From: WLMZ01 sp038227995
GTDB taxonomy: Bacteria; Actinomycetota; Acidimicrobiia; Acidimicrobiales; Ilumatobacteraceae
Reading direction: 5' to 3'
DNA length: 64,000 nt
NCBI GenBank assembly: GCA_038227995.1
Contig: JBBRPP010000008.1
Span: forward strand, 1-64,000
Positions 42,970-50,692 of the stretch are shown piece after piece. The position numbers and the translations under genes were made by a program. The number at the start of each line of letters is the position of its first letter. Position 1 is the first letter of the stretch. The notes under the pieces were generated by a model, which saw nothing but the letters and a program-made list of their open reading frames with translations, made no database searches and was not told the origin of the DNA.

Positions 42970-43239
42970 CTATGGCGCGAGCGGTGACAGCAGCTTGTCG
43001 ATTGCGACGGCGAGACGTCGATCGCGATCAGTCACGCTGTTGCCCGCGTCGTGACTCATCGTCGTCACCGTGACCTTGTTCCACGAGATGGTGATGTCGG
43101 GATGATGATCCTGGCGTTGGGCCAGCAGCGCGACCTGGGTCACGAAGGCGAACGCCTCGACGAAGTTCTCGAACTCGAAGCGCCGCGACAGACCATCCGC
43201 GGCTTCGGCCCACGCCGACGTCGCGAAGTCGGCCGTCAT
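42970..43239 (-). CDS. Pterin-4a-carbinolamine dehydratase
   Basis: An 89-residue full-length member with the signature HHPDITISWNKVTVTTMSHD and VTDRDRRLAVAID. It dehydrates 4a-hydroxytetrahydropterin, and homologues also act as moonlighting factors. ATG at 43239 lies 1 bp after the sufC stop, so it belongs to the sufD operon. No pterin-dependent hydroxylase is encoded nearby, which makes its role here unclear. Confidence 0.92.
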   Translation of the reverse strand: MTADFATSAWAEAADGLSRRFEFENFVEAFAFVTQVALLAQRQDHHPDITISWNKVTVTTMSHDAGNSVTDRDRRLAVAIDKLLSPLAP

Positions 43240-43240
43240 G

Positions 43241-44035
43241 TCAGTTCATCCCCGGCATGCCGAACAGATCGTCGAGCGCTCCCCTGGCTGCCGGAGCGGC
43301 CTTCGCGTCGCTCTCGAACGCTGCGTAGCCGTCGCGCTCGAGCACGTCGACCAACTCGGGGCCACCCGTCTCGACAATGCGACCCTTGACGAGGATGTGG
43401 ACGACGTCGGGCTTCAGCTCTTGCAGCAACCGGCTGTAGTGCGTGATCACGAGAACGCCGAGGCCGTCTTCGTTCGTGGCCTGCTCGACACGGCGCGAGC
43501 AATCGCGCAACGCGTCGATGTCGAGGCCGGAATCCAACTCGTCGAGGATCGCGATCTTCGGCCGCAGCATGGCCAGCTGCAACGTTTCGTTGCGCTTCTT
43601 CTCACCACCGGAGAGGTCGACGTTCAGGGAGCGAGCGAGGAACTGCTCGCCGAAGTTGATGCGGGCCGCCTCCGTCGACATCAACTGGGCCACGTCGGCC
43701 GTGGAACGACCGCGCGCACTGAACGCCTCGGTCATCACGTCTTCGACGGACACCCCGGGAACTTCGGTTGGGTACTGCATCACCAGGTGCAGACCGGCCT
43801 GGGCCCGCTGCCATGTCGGCATCGCGAGCAGATCGAGGTCGTCGAGGGTGACGGAGCCGTCGAGCACGGTGTAGCCGGGCTTGCCCATCACGACTGCCGA
43901 CAACGTGCTCTTACCCGCGCCGTTGGGGCCCATGACCGCGTGCACCTGACCGGACGACACGGTCAGGTCGATGCCGTTGAGGATCTTCTGCCCACCCACC
44001 GATGCGTGCAGGTTCGAGATCGAGAGCGTGGTCAC
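43241..44035 (-). CDS. sufC: SufC Fe-S assembly ATPase
   Basis: A 264-residue ABC ATPase. It has GPNGAGKST (Walker A), MQYPTEVPGVSVEDV, LSGGEKKRNET (signature), KIAILDELDSGLDIDAL (Walker B) and ITHYSRLL. Its C-terminal tail extends past the usual end (SDAKAAPAARGALDDLFGMPG). GTG at 44035 forms a GTGA overlap with the Rieske gene, fixing the start. Together with sufB and sufD it supplies the SufBCD scaffold. It is clearly diverged from the second SufC at 32515. Confidence 0.94.
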   Translation of the reverse strand: MTTLSISNLHASVGGQKILNGIDLTVSSGQVHAVMGPNGAGKSTLSAVVMGKPGYTVLDGSVTLDDLDLLAMPTWQRAQAGLHLVMQYPTEVPGVSVEDVMTEAFSARGRSTADVAQLMSTEAARINFGEQFLARSLNVDLSGGEKKRNETLQLAMLRPKIAILDELDSGLDIDALRDCSRRVEQATNEDGLGVLVITHYSRLLQELKPDVVHILVKGRIVETGGPELVDVLERDGYAAFESDAKAAPAARGALDDLFGMPGMN

Positions 44036-44391
44036 GACGATGCCTCCTGGGACTGGTTCCGGGACTGAGCCGCCGGCGCTTCGACGTCGATCACGATGTT
44101 GCCGTCGACGACCGATGCGACATAGACGGGAACCGGCATGACCGCGGGAAGCGTCGCGGGCGCACCGGTCTCGAGGCTGAACGAACTGCCGTGCTTCCAG
44201 CACTCGAGCTCTTTGGTGTCGGCCCACACCTCGCCCTCGCTGAGCGACACGTCGGCATGGCTGCAGGTGTCGCCGATGGCATACACGTCGTCGCCGATCC
44301 GGACCACGGCGACGTTGCGTCCGCCAACTTCGAACTTCGTCGCCGAACCCGGCGCAAGGTCGGCGAGCGCCGCCACGATCTGCCCGCTCAT
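44032..44391 (-). CDS. Rieske-type ferredoxin of the suf operon
   Basis: A 119-residue Rieske [2Fe-2S] ferredoxin. The cluster motif is CSHADVSLSEG (CxH) with ECWKHGSSF (CxxH) about 17 residues later. Similar genes lie between sufD and sufC in other actinobacteria. ATG at 44391 overlaps the sufD stop (ATGA). It probably donates electrons during cluster assembly; this is not proven. Confidence 0.93.
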   Translation of the reverse strand: MSGQIVAALADLAPGSATKFEVGGRNVAVVRIGDDVYAIGDTCSHADVSLSEGEVWADTKELECWKHGSSFSLETGAPATLPAVMPVPVYVASVVDGNIVIDVEAPAAQSRNQSQEASS

Positions 44392-45533
44392 GCCGCCACC
44401 ACCGCTTGGTGCAGCTTGCGCGAGATTCGTTCGCGCAGTTCGTCGGCGTGGCTGCCGATCGGGAGCTGGTTGAGCACCTCGTCGAAGAAGCCGAGGACGA
44501 CGAGCCGCTCGGCAATGTCGGGCTGGATGCCGCGGCTCTCGAGGTAGAACCGCTGCTCTTCGTCGATCGGGCCGACCGTGCTGGCGTGGCTGCACTTGAC
44601 GTCGTTGGTCTCGATCTCGAGGTTGGGCACGCTCTCGGCCCACGCCCCATCGCTGAGCGTCAGGTTGCGGTTGGTCTGGAACGCCTGCGTGCCACGCGCC
44701 TCCGGGCCGATCTTGATCAGGCCCGTGTAGACGCTGCGCGACTGATCGTTGACGGCGCCCTTGAACAGCAGATCGCTGGTCGTCTTGGGGGCGATGTGTT
44801 CCTGAGTGACACGGAAGTCGTGGGTCTGCGTGCCGTCGGCGAAGTACAACGCGACCTGGCGGGTGCTCCCGCCCTTGCCGATCAACTTCGCGTGCGAGCG
44901 CACTCGGGCGTAGTCGCCGCCGAGCGCCACCGTCGACAGCAACGTCGTCGAGTCACGATCGCCCGATGCCTGCTGGTCGGCGATCTGCCACACCTTGCTG
45001 CCGAGTTCGTTCACGGCGAGGTACTTGACCCGCGCCGCCTGCTGCGCGCGCACCTGCAGCACGGGGACGACGAGACCGGTGAGGCTCTCGTCGGAAACGA
45101 ACATCTCGATGACCGTGACTTCGCTGTCCGCGCCGGCATCGATGATCAGCCGCGGGAAGCATGCGCTGCCGTCGGCTTCGAGGCGATGGGTGATGACGAT
45201 CGGCTCAGCAGCCACGGCACCGGCCGGAACGCGGATGTGGATGGGGGCCATGAGCGCGCGGTTCAAGTCACCGAACGAATCGAGCTCGTGCTCGACGCCG
45301 ATGTCGATCGACTCCGCTGCGTCCACCAGCCAGCGACCGGCGCCGGTGACCGTCGTCGTCAACGTCCCGTATCGATAGGTGTCGAGCTGCAGTTCGCCGA
45401 TGCGGCTGTAACGCCAGATCTCTTCCTGCGCGGTGGGGAACGGAGCGGCAGCGAAGCGGTCGAGTGCGGACAACCGGTCGTCGGTGTCGACTGCGTTCAA
45501 ACTGCGCACGACGTCTGAGGTGAACGAAGGCAC
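44388..45533 (-). CDS. sufD: SufD scaffold protein
   Basis: A 381-residue SufD. It has the beta-helix core and the C-terminal family stretch NDVKCSHASTVGPIDEEQRF, followed by FYLESRGIQPDIAERLVVLGFF. It pairs with SufB and SufC as scaffold. The GTG start at 45533 is supported by TAGAAT ending 6 nt upstream (leaderless). It is separated from sufB by two other genes, which is unusual for actinobacterial suf operons, where sufB and sufD are normally adjacent. Confidence 0.93.
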   Translation of the reverse strand: MPSFTSDVVRSLNAVDTDDRLSALDRFAAAPFPTAQEEIWRYSRIGELQLDTYRYGTLTTTVTGAGRWLVDAAESIDIGVEHELDSFGDLNRALMAPIHIRVPAGAVAAEPIVITHRLEADGSACFPRLIIDAGADSEVTVIEMFVSDESLTGLVVPVLQVRAQQAARVKYLAVNELGSKVWQIADQQASGDRDSTTLLSTVALGGDYARVRSHAKLIGKGGSTRQVALYFADGTQTHDFRVTQEHIAPKTTSDLLFKGAVNDQSRSVYTGLIKIGPEARGTQAFQTNRNLTLSDGAWAESVPNLEIETNDVKCSHASTVGPIDEEQRFYLESRGIQPDIAERLVVLGFFDEVLNQLPIGSHADELRERISRKLHQAVVAA

Positions 45534-45539
45534 GGACGA

Positions 45540-45590
45540 ATTCTACTGTCCGACCCGAATTTCTCCTGTCCGCGTAGTGGAAATTCGGCG
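45540..45590 (-). promoter_or_regulatory. suf operator and promoter B (sufD operon)
   Basis: On the minus strand TAGAAT (45545-45540) ends 6 nt before the sufD GTG. About 20 nt further upstream lies a dyad-like element, plus strand CTGTCCGCGTAG (45566-45577) followed by TGGAAAT. Outer arms GAATTTC and GAAATTC flank it. The 12-mer CGTAGTGGAAAT (45573-45584) recurs at the sufB promoter. Confidence 0.6.
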
Positions 45591-45619
45591 GGCTGGTGAG
45601 ATCCCGCGAACCGGTGCGC

Positions 45620-45644
45620 TTTTTCGACCGCCGGGGTCGAAAAA
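45620..45644. repeat. Perfect inverted repeat TTTTTCGACC/GGTCGAAAAA
   Basis: Ten-bp arms (45620-45629 and 45635-45644) with a 5-nt loop GCCGG, in the gap between the 45670 gene stop and the sufD promoter. The T-run precedes and the A-run follows the stem on both strands, the reverse of an intrinsic terminator, so an operator or other dyad function is as likely. Confidence 0.65.
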
Positions 45645-45669
45645 CAGGATCAGTTCGGACAGCTCGTCG

Positions 45670-46029
45670 TCAGCGGTCGCGGCGCTTGAAGAAGCGGCGG
45701 ATGCCTCGGCCGTCGGGGGGCAACGGCGGCTGGCCGGCTTGCACCTCGGCCATGACCTTGCGCCCGACCTCGTTGATGAAATCCTCGGCCTCGTCGAGCA
45801 CGGCCGCAGCCGAGCCGTCGTCGAGTCCGGGTGGTTCGGTCGGTGTGGCCGGCGTGACGAGCGAGCCGTACACCCACGCGGCGTCGGCGAGCCTACGCTC
45901 GTAGCCGCTGCAGTTCTCGGGGCAGCGCCACGGCGCATCGGGAGCAAGATCGAGGTTGCACTTGCGGACGGTCTCCCCGTTTCCGTAGGTGCGGCTCTCG
46001 AAGTTCTTGCACTCCTGTCTCATCGGCAT
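45670..46029 (-). CDS. Cys-rich small protein in the suf region
   Basis: A 119-residue soluble protein with four Cys in its first 50 residues (QECKNFES, KCNLDL, WRCPENCSGYERR) and a basic C-terminus (IRRFFKRRDR). The Cys spacing could bind Zn or an Fe-S cluster, but no family was recognised. ATG at 46029 has CAGAAT ending 6 nt upstream, a leaderless pattern; an upstream GTG at 46035 and an ATG at 46023 are alternatives. It lies between the sufB unit and sufD on the same strand. Function unknown. Confidence 0.65.
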   Translation of the reverse strand: MPMRQECKNFESRTYGNGETVRKCNLDLAPDAPWRCPENCSGYERRLADAAWVYGSLVTPATPTEPPGLDDGSAAAVLDEAEDFINEVGRKVMAEVQAGQPPLPPDGRGIRRFFKRRDR

Positions 46030-46143
46030 GCGCACATTCTGCCATCCAGCCAGGGACGAGATGGTCCTCGCCGGACGCCTTACCCAACTCTCACCCCGAC
46101 GCCCGCCCCAACATTGCCCGGCAACCACCGGGGCCGAGGGCGA

Positions 46144-46707
46144 TCAGTACGACGGTTCGGGCCGACCTTCGCGCAGCGAGGCGATCGCCGCCGCAAATGC
46201 GAGCAGGTTCTTGTCCGGCAGCTCGCACATCAACTCTTCCGAGCCGAACTCGCGCATCACGAAGCGCGCCGGGTCGAACATCGAGCGGCGCGGCTCGACC
46301 TGCGCGAACGCAACGTCGGCGGGCGAAAGCGCCAGCTTCGGGACCCACCGCCGCCGCACGCCGAGACGACCGAAGAAGTGCAGTCCGCGAATCGTGACGA
46401 TCAGCAACGACGCCCCGATGACATCGAACGCCGCGTCGCGGCGCAACACTCGCCCGAGGATGAAGAAGAACGCGAGGACCAACACGACCGCGGCGACGGC
46501 CTCGGCGATGAGCACCGCGATCACCGACGCGTTGTCGAAGCCGATGCCTCGCGCGACGAACGGCACCGGGATGATCCCGCACAGCACCGAGATCATCACT
46601 CGTCGATTGGTGCCGACATGGGCCACGCGCACAATGGCGAGCGGCGGGGCTGCGACGCCCGAATCTCGCAGCGCCTGAGCAGCGCGGGCGAGAGACCGGC
46701 GGGTCAC
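46144..46707 (-). CDS. Two-span membrane protein coupled to sufB
   Basis: A 187-residue protein with two hydrophobic spans (about 36-85) and a polar C-terminal half containing VPKLALSPADVAFAQVEPRR. The GTG at 46707 forms a GTGA overlap with the sufB stop, so it is co-translated with sufB. No motif is recognised. Unlike the sufB-sufD order normal in actinobacteria, this gene and one more separate the two. Confidence 0.7.
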   Translation of the reverse strand: MTRRSLARAAQALRDSGVAAPPLAIVRVAHVGTNRRVMISVLCGIIPVPFVARGIGFDNASVIAVLIAEAVAAVVLVLAFFFILGRVLRRDAAFDVIGASLLIVTIRGLHFFGRLGVRRRWVPKLALSPADVAFAQVEPRRSMFDPARFVMREFGSEELMCELPDKNLLAFAAAIASLREGRPEPSY

Positions 46708-48104
46708 CCCACTGAACCTTCCATCTGCAACTCGATCAGCCGGCTCCACTCGACGGCGTATTCCATCGGCAACGTGCGCGTGACGGGCTCGATGAAGCCG
46801 TTGACGACCATGCCCATCGCCTGCTCCTGGGAGAGGCCACGGCTCATCAGGTAGAACAGCTGCTCGTCGGCGATCTTGGAGACCGTTGCCTCGTGGCCGA
46901 CCTGCGCATCGCGCTCGCCGACTTCCATGTACGGAAGCGTGCGGCTCTCCGACTGCTCGTCGAGGATCAGTGCGTCGCACTGCACGTGGCTCTTGCAGCC
47001 GTACGCGCCGTCCTCGATGCGCACCAGACCGCGGTAGGTGGTGATGCCGCCGTCCTTGCTGATGCTCTTCGACACGATCTTGCTCGTGGTCTCGGGCGCA
47101 GCGTGCACCATCTTGGCGCCCGCGTCTTGATGCTGGCCGGCGCCCGCGTAGGCGACCGACAGCACCTCGCCGGTTGCCTTCGGGCCCATCAGGTAGACGC
47201 TGGGGTACTTCATGGTCAGGCGACTGCCGATGTTGCCGTCGATCCACTCCATGTGGCCTTCGGTCTCGACCCGGGCCCGCTTGGTGACCAGGTTGTAGAC
47301 GTTCGGCGACCAGTTCTGGATGGTGGTGTACGTGACGCGGGCGCTGGGCTTGACGATGATCTCGACCACGGCCGAGTGCAGCGAATCGTTGGTGTAGACC
47401 GGCGCCGAGCAACCCTCGATGTAGTGCACCTGGCTGCCTTCGTCGGCGATGATCAGCGTGCGCTCGAACTGGCCGGCGTTCTCGGTGTTGATCCGGAAGT
47501 ACGCCTGCAGCGGCATCTCGCAGTTGACGCCCGGCGGGACGTAGATGAACGAGCCGCCACTCCACACCGCGGAGTTGAGCGCCGAGAACTTGTTGTCGCC
47601 GGGAGGGATGACCGTGCCGAAGTACGTCTTGACCAGGTCGGGGTACTCGCGCAGGGCGGTGTCCATGTCGCAGAACAAGATGCCCTGCTCTTCCAGCTCG
47701 ACCCGGTTGCGGTGGTACACGACCTCGGAGTCGTACTGCGACGTGACGCCGGCGAGGTACTTGCGCTCGGCCTCAGGGATGCCCAGCTTCTCGTACGTGG
47801 CCTTCATCTGCTCGGGCAGGTCGTCCCAGTCGTCGGTCTGGTCCTGCTTCGGGCGCAGGTAGTAGTAGATGTCCTGGAAATCGAGCTGGGGCATGTTGAC
47901 GGCGAACCAGTCGGCCATCGGCTTGCGATCGAAGGTGCGCAGGCTGCGCAGGCGGAAATCGGTCATCCACTTCGGTTCGCCCTTCCACCACGAGATCTGG
48001 TCGACGACGCGCTCGTTCAGGCCCTTCTCGGACTTGAATGCGTATTCCACCTCGTCGTTCCAACCGAGGCTGTACTTGCTGAGGTCCAGATCGAACGATG
48101 TCAT
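46704..48104 (-). CDS. sufB: SufB scaffold protein
   Basis: A 466-residue SufB, the main Fe-S scaffold subunit. It contains PPGVNCEMPLQAYFRIN, EGCSAPVYTNDSLHSAVVEI (with a conserved Cys), and the C-terminal YLMSRGLSQEQAMGMVVNGF. ATG at 48104 has AGGGAG 8 nt upstream, so this mRNA has a leader, unlike sufC2 and sufD. An operator-like dyad overlapping a -10 (TACTAT) lies about 45 nt upstream. Confidence 0.95.
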   Translation of the reverse strand: MTSFDLDLSKYSLGWNDEVEYAFKSEKGLNERVVDQISWWKGEPKWMTDFRLRSLRTFDRKPMADWFAVNMPQLDFQDIYYYLRPKQDQTDDWDDLPEQMKATYEKLGIPEAERKYLAGVTSQYDSEVVYHRNRVELEEQGILFCDMDTALREYPDLVKTYFGTVIPPGDNKFSALNSAVWSGGSFIYVPPGVNCEMPLQAYFRINTENAGQFERTLIIADEGSQVHYIEGCSAPVYTNDSLHSAVVEIIVKPSARVTYTTIQNWSPNVYNLVTKRARVETEGHMEWIDGNIGSRLTMKYPSVYLMGPKATGEVLSVAYAGAGQHQDAGAKMVHAAPETTSKIVSKSISKDGGITTYRGLVRIEDGAYGCKSHVQCDALILDEQSESRTLPYMEVGERDAQVGHEATVSKIADEQLFYLMSRGLSQEQAMGMVVNGFIEPVTRTLPMEYAVEWSRLIELQMEGSVG

Positions 48105-48141
48105 CGAGGATGCTCCCTGCTTGGCCCAAACCTGCTGGCCG

Positions 48142-48171
48142 GTATTTCCACTACGGCCATAGTAACAATTA
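48142..48171 (-). promoter_or_regulatory. suf operator and promoter C (sufB)
   Basis: The plus-strand dyad CTACGGCCATAG (48151-48162) is flanked by arms CGGTA (48140-48144) and TACCG (48169-48173). On the minus strand TACTAT (48163-48158) fits a -10 box overlapping the dyad, and the stretch CGTAGTGGAAAT matches the sufD site exactly. Confidence 0.6.
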
Positions 48172-48212
48172 CCGGAGCGAAGGCCACAGCAGTTCGCGAT
48201 TCAACGCTGTCA

Positions 48213-50513
48213 TCAGGCCGGTTCGAGGCGAGCCGGGACGTACTTGTGCCACGGCGTGCCCGCGACTGGGTCGCGGCGGGCGCTGTCGGTGAATTCGTTC
48301 GGGGCTGCGCCGACGCGGACGAGGTCGGGCGACCCGTCGGCGGCGTTCGGCTCGTCGAGGCCCATGCCGTTCGGCAGCGAGATGTGCCCCGGTTGCATGA
48401 TGTCGGAGACCTCGACCGTGACGACCGCGCTGCTGCGCGATGTCGTCAGCCGGACGACTCCCCCATCGATGATGCCGTGCGCTGTGGCGTCGGCGGGGCT
48501 GATGCGCAGCGCGCCGGCGGCGTCTCGCTTGCGCCATGAACTGTCGCGGATGATGGTGTTCGCGGTGAAAGCCCGGCGTTCGCCGGCCGACAGGACCAAC
48601 GGGAACTCGGCGTCGACACCTGCTGCATCGGCTTCGGACAACGATCGGAACTCGTCGACCAGCTCGGTCACGACGAGGTTGACGCGACCGTCGCCGAGCG
48701 TGATCCGTGGCAAGACGTCGGCCCACTCGTCGATCGCAAACGTGACACCCGACGGGCTGGACAGCACGGCATCGAACAGCGCCTCGCCGAGCTGTAGGCC
48801 CTCGCCGCTGAACCCTGCCCGACGCACCGACTGCTCGAACGACAAGGCGCAACGATGCGCCGCGGCCCACAGCACGGCCGCCGACGCGGCACCGTCCGGC
48901 AGCGTCGGACCGAGCGCCCGATAGAGCACCAGTGGCGCGAGCGCGCCCAACGAAGGGTCGGCTGCTGTCGCCGCGAAGAACGCTTCGGCGAAAGCGGCCC
49001 GACTCGTCTCGGCCGCGAGACGCAACGGCGCGATCTTCTCCGCCTGCAACATGCCGAGGGCTTCGACGAGTCGTGCATGGATCTCGGGTTCGGGCAGCGG
49101 TCCATCAGGCGCGTCGAGGACGGGACGGCGCAGATGGAAGACGTTCGCGGGGAACTCGAAGTTGAAGAACGTGGACTCCCACTTCTCGTACTGCGACGGC
49201 GCCGGAAGCACGTAGTCGGCCAGGCGCGCCGTCTCGGTCATCGAGACGTCGATCACCACGACGAGCTCGAGCGCGGCCACCGCTTCGCGCATCCGATTCG
49301 AATCGGCCAGTGAGTGCACGGGATTGCCGCTCTCGACCAGCAACGCCCGGTAGCGATCGGGGTGATCGGTGAGGATCTCGTCGGGGATGACGTTGCACGG
49401 GATGAGCCCGTTGATCACACGCGCACCGACGACCGGGCTGACCTTGCGCGGCGCGCCGCCAGCGGTCGGCTTGTCGGGCTTGATCAGCGTGACCAGTGAG
49501 TTCGGGGCGTACATGCCCCCCTGCACACCGAGGTTGCCGGTCAACAGCCAGACCAACTTCTCGAGCCAACTGTTGAGCGTGGAGTGCAGGCTCATCTGCA
49601 CACCGAGGTCCTCGAAGAACGCGACGCTGCCGGCCGCGGCGATCCGTCGGGTTGCGGCTCGGATCGTGTCCTCGGCGACGCCGCAACGCGCCGCGAAGTC
49701 GGTGACGTCGACGCCGGCGAACAGTGCTTCGACCTCGTCGAGACCGATCGCGTTGTCGGCCAGCCACTGCTGATCGGCCAGACGTTCCTGGATCAAGACC
49801 GCGACCATCGCCGACAGGCAGTACGCGTCGGTGCCGGGCTTGACCTGCAGGTGGAAGTCGGCCAGTTCCGCGGTCTCGGTTCGACGCGGGTCGATCACGA
49901 TCATGCTGCGCGCCGGATCGTTGGCGATCTCCTTCAGGACCGTGCGGGCGTGCGGGATGCCGTGGGACTGCCACGGGTTCTTGCCGACGAAGACGGCGAC
50001 CTCGGTGTGCTCGAAGTCGCCGCGCACCGATGCGCCGAGCATCTCCGCGTTGACGAAGAACTCGCCGGTCTTCTCCTGGGCCAGTGCGCTCGACTTGAAC
50101 GTCGCGCCGAGCGCCCGCAGCGTCGCTCCGGCGTAGGAACCGCCAAGGTGGTTCCCCTGTCCTCCGCCGCCGTAGTAGAGGATCTTGCTGCCACCGTGAG
50201 CATCGCGAATTGTCGCAAAGCGTGCTGCCACCTCACGGATCGCGGTCTCCCAGTCGATCTCCTCGAACGTGCCATCGGAGCGGCGCCGCAACGGATGGGT
50301 CAAGCGCTTTGCACCGTTCTGGTAGTGGTCGAGCCGCAGCGCCTTCTCGCAGGTGTATCCCCGAGACGCAGGATGGGCTTTGTCACCACGGATTCGCTCG
50401 AATCGACGGCCCGATTCACCGCCCAGGCGCACCTCGATCCCGCAATTGCATTCACAGAGGATGCACGCCGTCTGCTTCCACTCCGCCCCGGAAGTCGCCT
50501 CGAGATCAGTCAT
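48213..50513 (-). CDS. Molybdopterin-dependent oxidoreductase (formate dehydrogenase-like)
   Basis: A 766-residue MopB-family catalytic subunit. The N-terminal [4Fe-4S] motif is CILCECNCGIEV with a fourth Cys in RGYTCEKALR. AVFVGKNPWQSHG and VIDPRRTETAELAD bind the bis-MGD cofactor, and the C-terminal MopB domain (about 640-766) ends with the cofactor-capping region (ISLPNGMGLDE). No partner Fe-S or membrane subunit or cofactor-maturation gene is near. ATG at 50513 has TACAGT ending 6 nt upstream (leaderless). The substrate is uncertain; formate, nitrate or other oxyanions are possible. Confidence 0.9.
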   Translation of the reverse strand: MTDLEATSGAEWKQTACILCECNCGIEVRLGGESGRRFERIRGDKAHPASRGYTCEKALRLDHYQNGAKRLTHPLRRRSDGTFEEIDWETAIREVAARFATIRDAHGGSKILYYGGGGQGNHLGGSYAGATLRALGATFKSSALAQEKTGEFFVNAEMLGASVRGDFEHTEVAVFVGKNPWQSHGIPHARTVLKEIANDPARSMIVIDPRRTETAELADFHLQVKPGTDAYCLSAMVAVLIQERLADQQWLADNAIGLDEVEALFAGVDVTDFAARCGVAEDTIRAATRRIAAAGSVAFFEDLGVQMSLHSTLNSWLEKLVWLLTGNLGVQGGMYAPNSLVTLIKPDKPTAGGAPRKVSPVVGARVINGLIPCNVIPDEILTDHPDRYRALLVESGNPVHSLADSNRMREAVAALELVVVIDVSMTETARLADYVLPAPSQYEKWESTFFNFEFPANVFHLRRPVLDAPDGPLPEPEIHARLVEALGMLQAEKIAPLRLAAETSRAAFAEAFFAATAADPSLGALAPLVLYRALGPTLPDGAASAAVLWAAAHRCALSFEQSVRRAGFSGEGLQLGEALFDAVLSSPSGVTFAIDEWADVLPRITLGDGRVNLVVTELVDEFRSLSEADAAGVDAEFPLVLSAGERRAFTANTIIRDSSWRKRDAAGALRISPADATAHGIIDGGVVRLTTSRSSAVVTVEVSDIMQPGHISLPNGMGLDEPNAADGSPDLVRVGAAPNEFTDSARRDPVAGTPWHKYVPARLEPA

Positions 50514-50519
50514 ATGCGA

Positions 50520-50525
50520 ACTGTA
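50520..50525 (-). promoter_or_regulatory. Leaderless -10 of the molybdoenzyme gene
   Basis: TACAGT on the minus strand, 6 nt before the ATG at 50513, in the 179-bp gap shared with the divergent secreted-protein gene. Nothing further was seen in this gap except GGAGGA before the plus-strand gene. Confidence 0.5.
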
Positions 50526-50692
50526 AACCAGTCCGTTGTATGACGCAACCCTTGAGGTCAGACACAGTGCGACCTCCTCAAGTCGAAGCGAATTCCACCG
50601 ATGATCTGGACGATGGACCAAACCGACGCGGGCGCTTCGGCGTGTCACTCCCCGAGTACGGGCAGTGGCACTCACCTATCTCTGGAGGAACA

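Noticed and set aside
45620..45644. Intrinsic terminator
   Set aside because: The T-run precedes and the A-run follows the stem on both strands, which is the wrong order.
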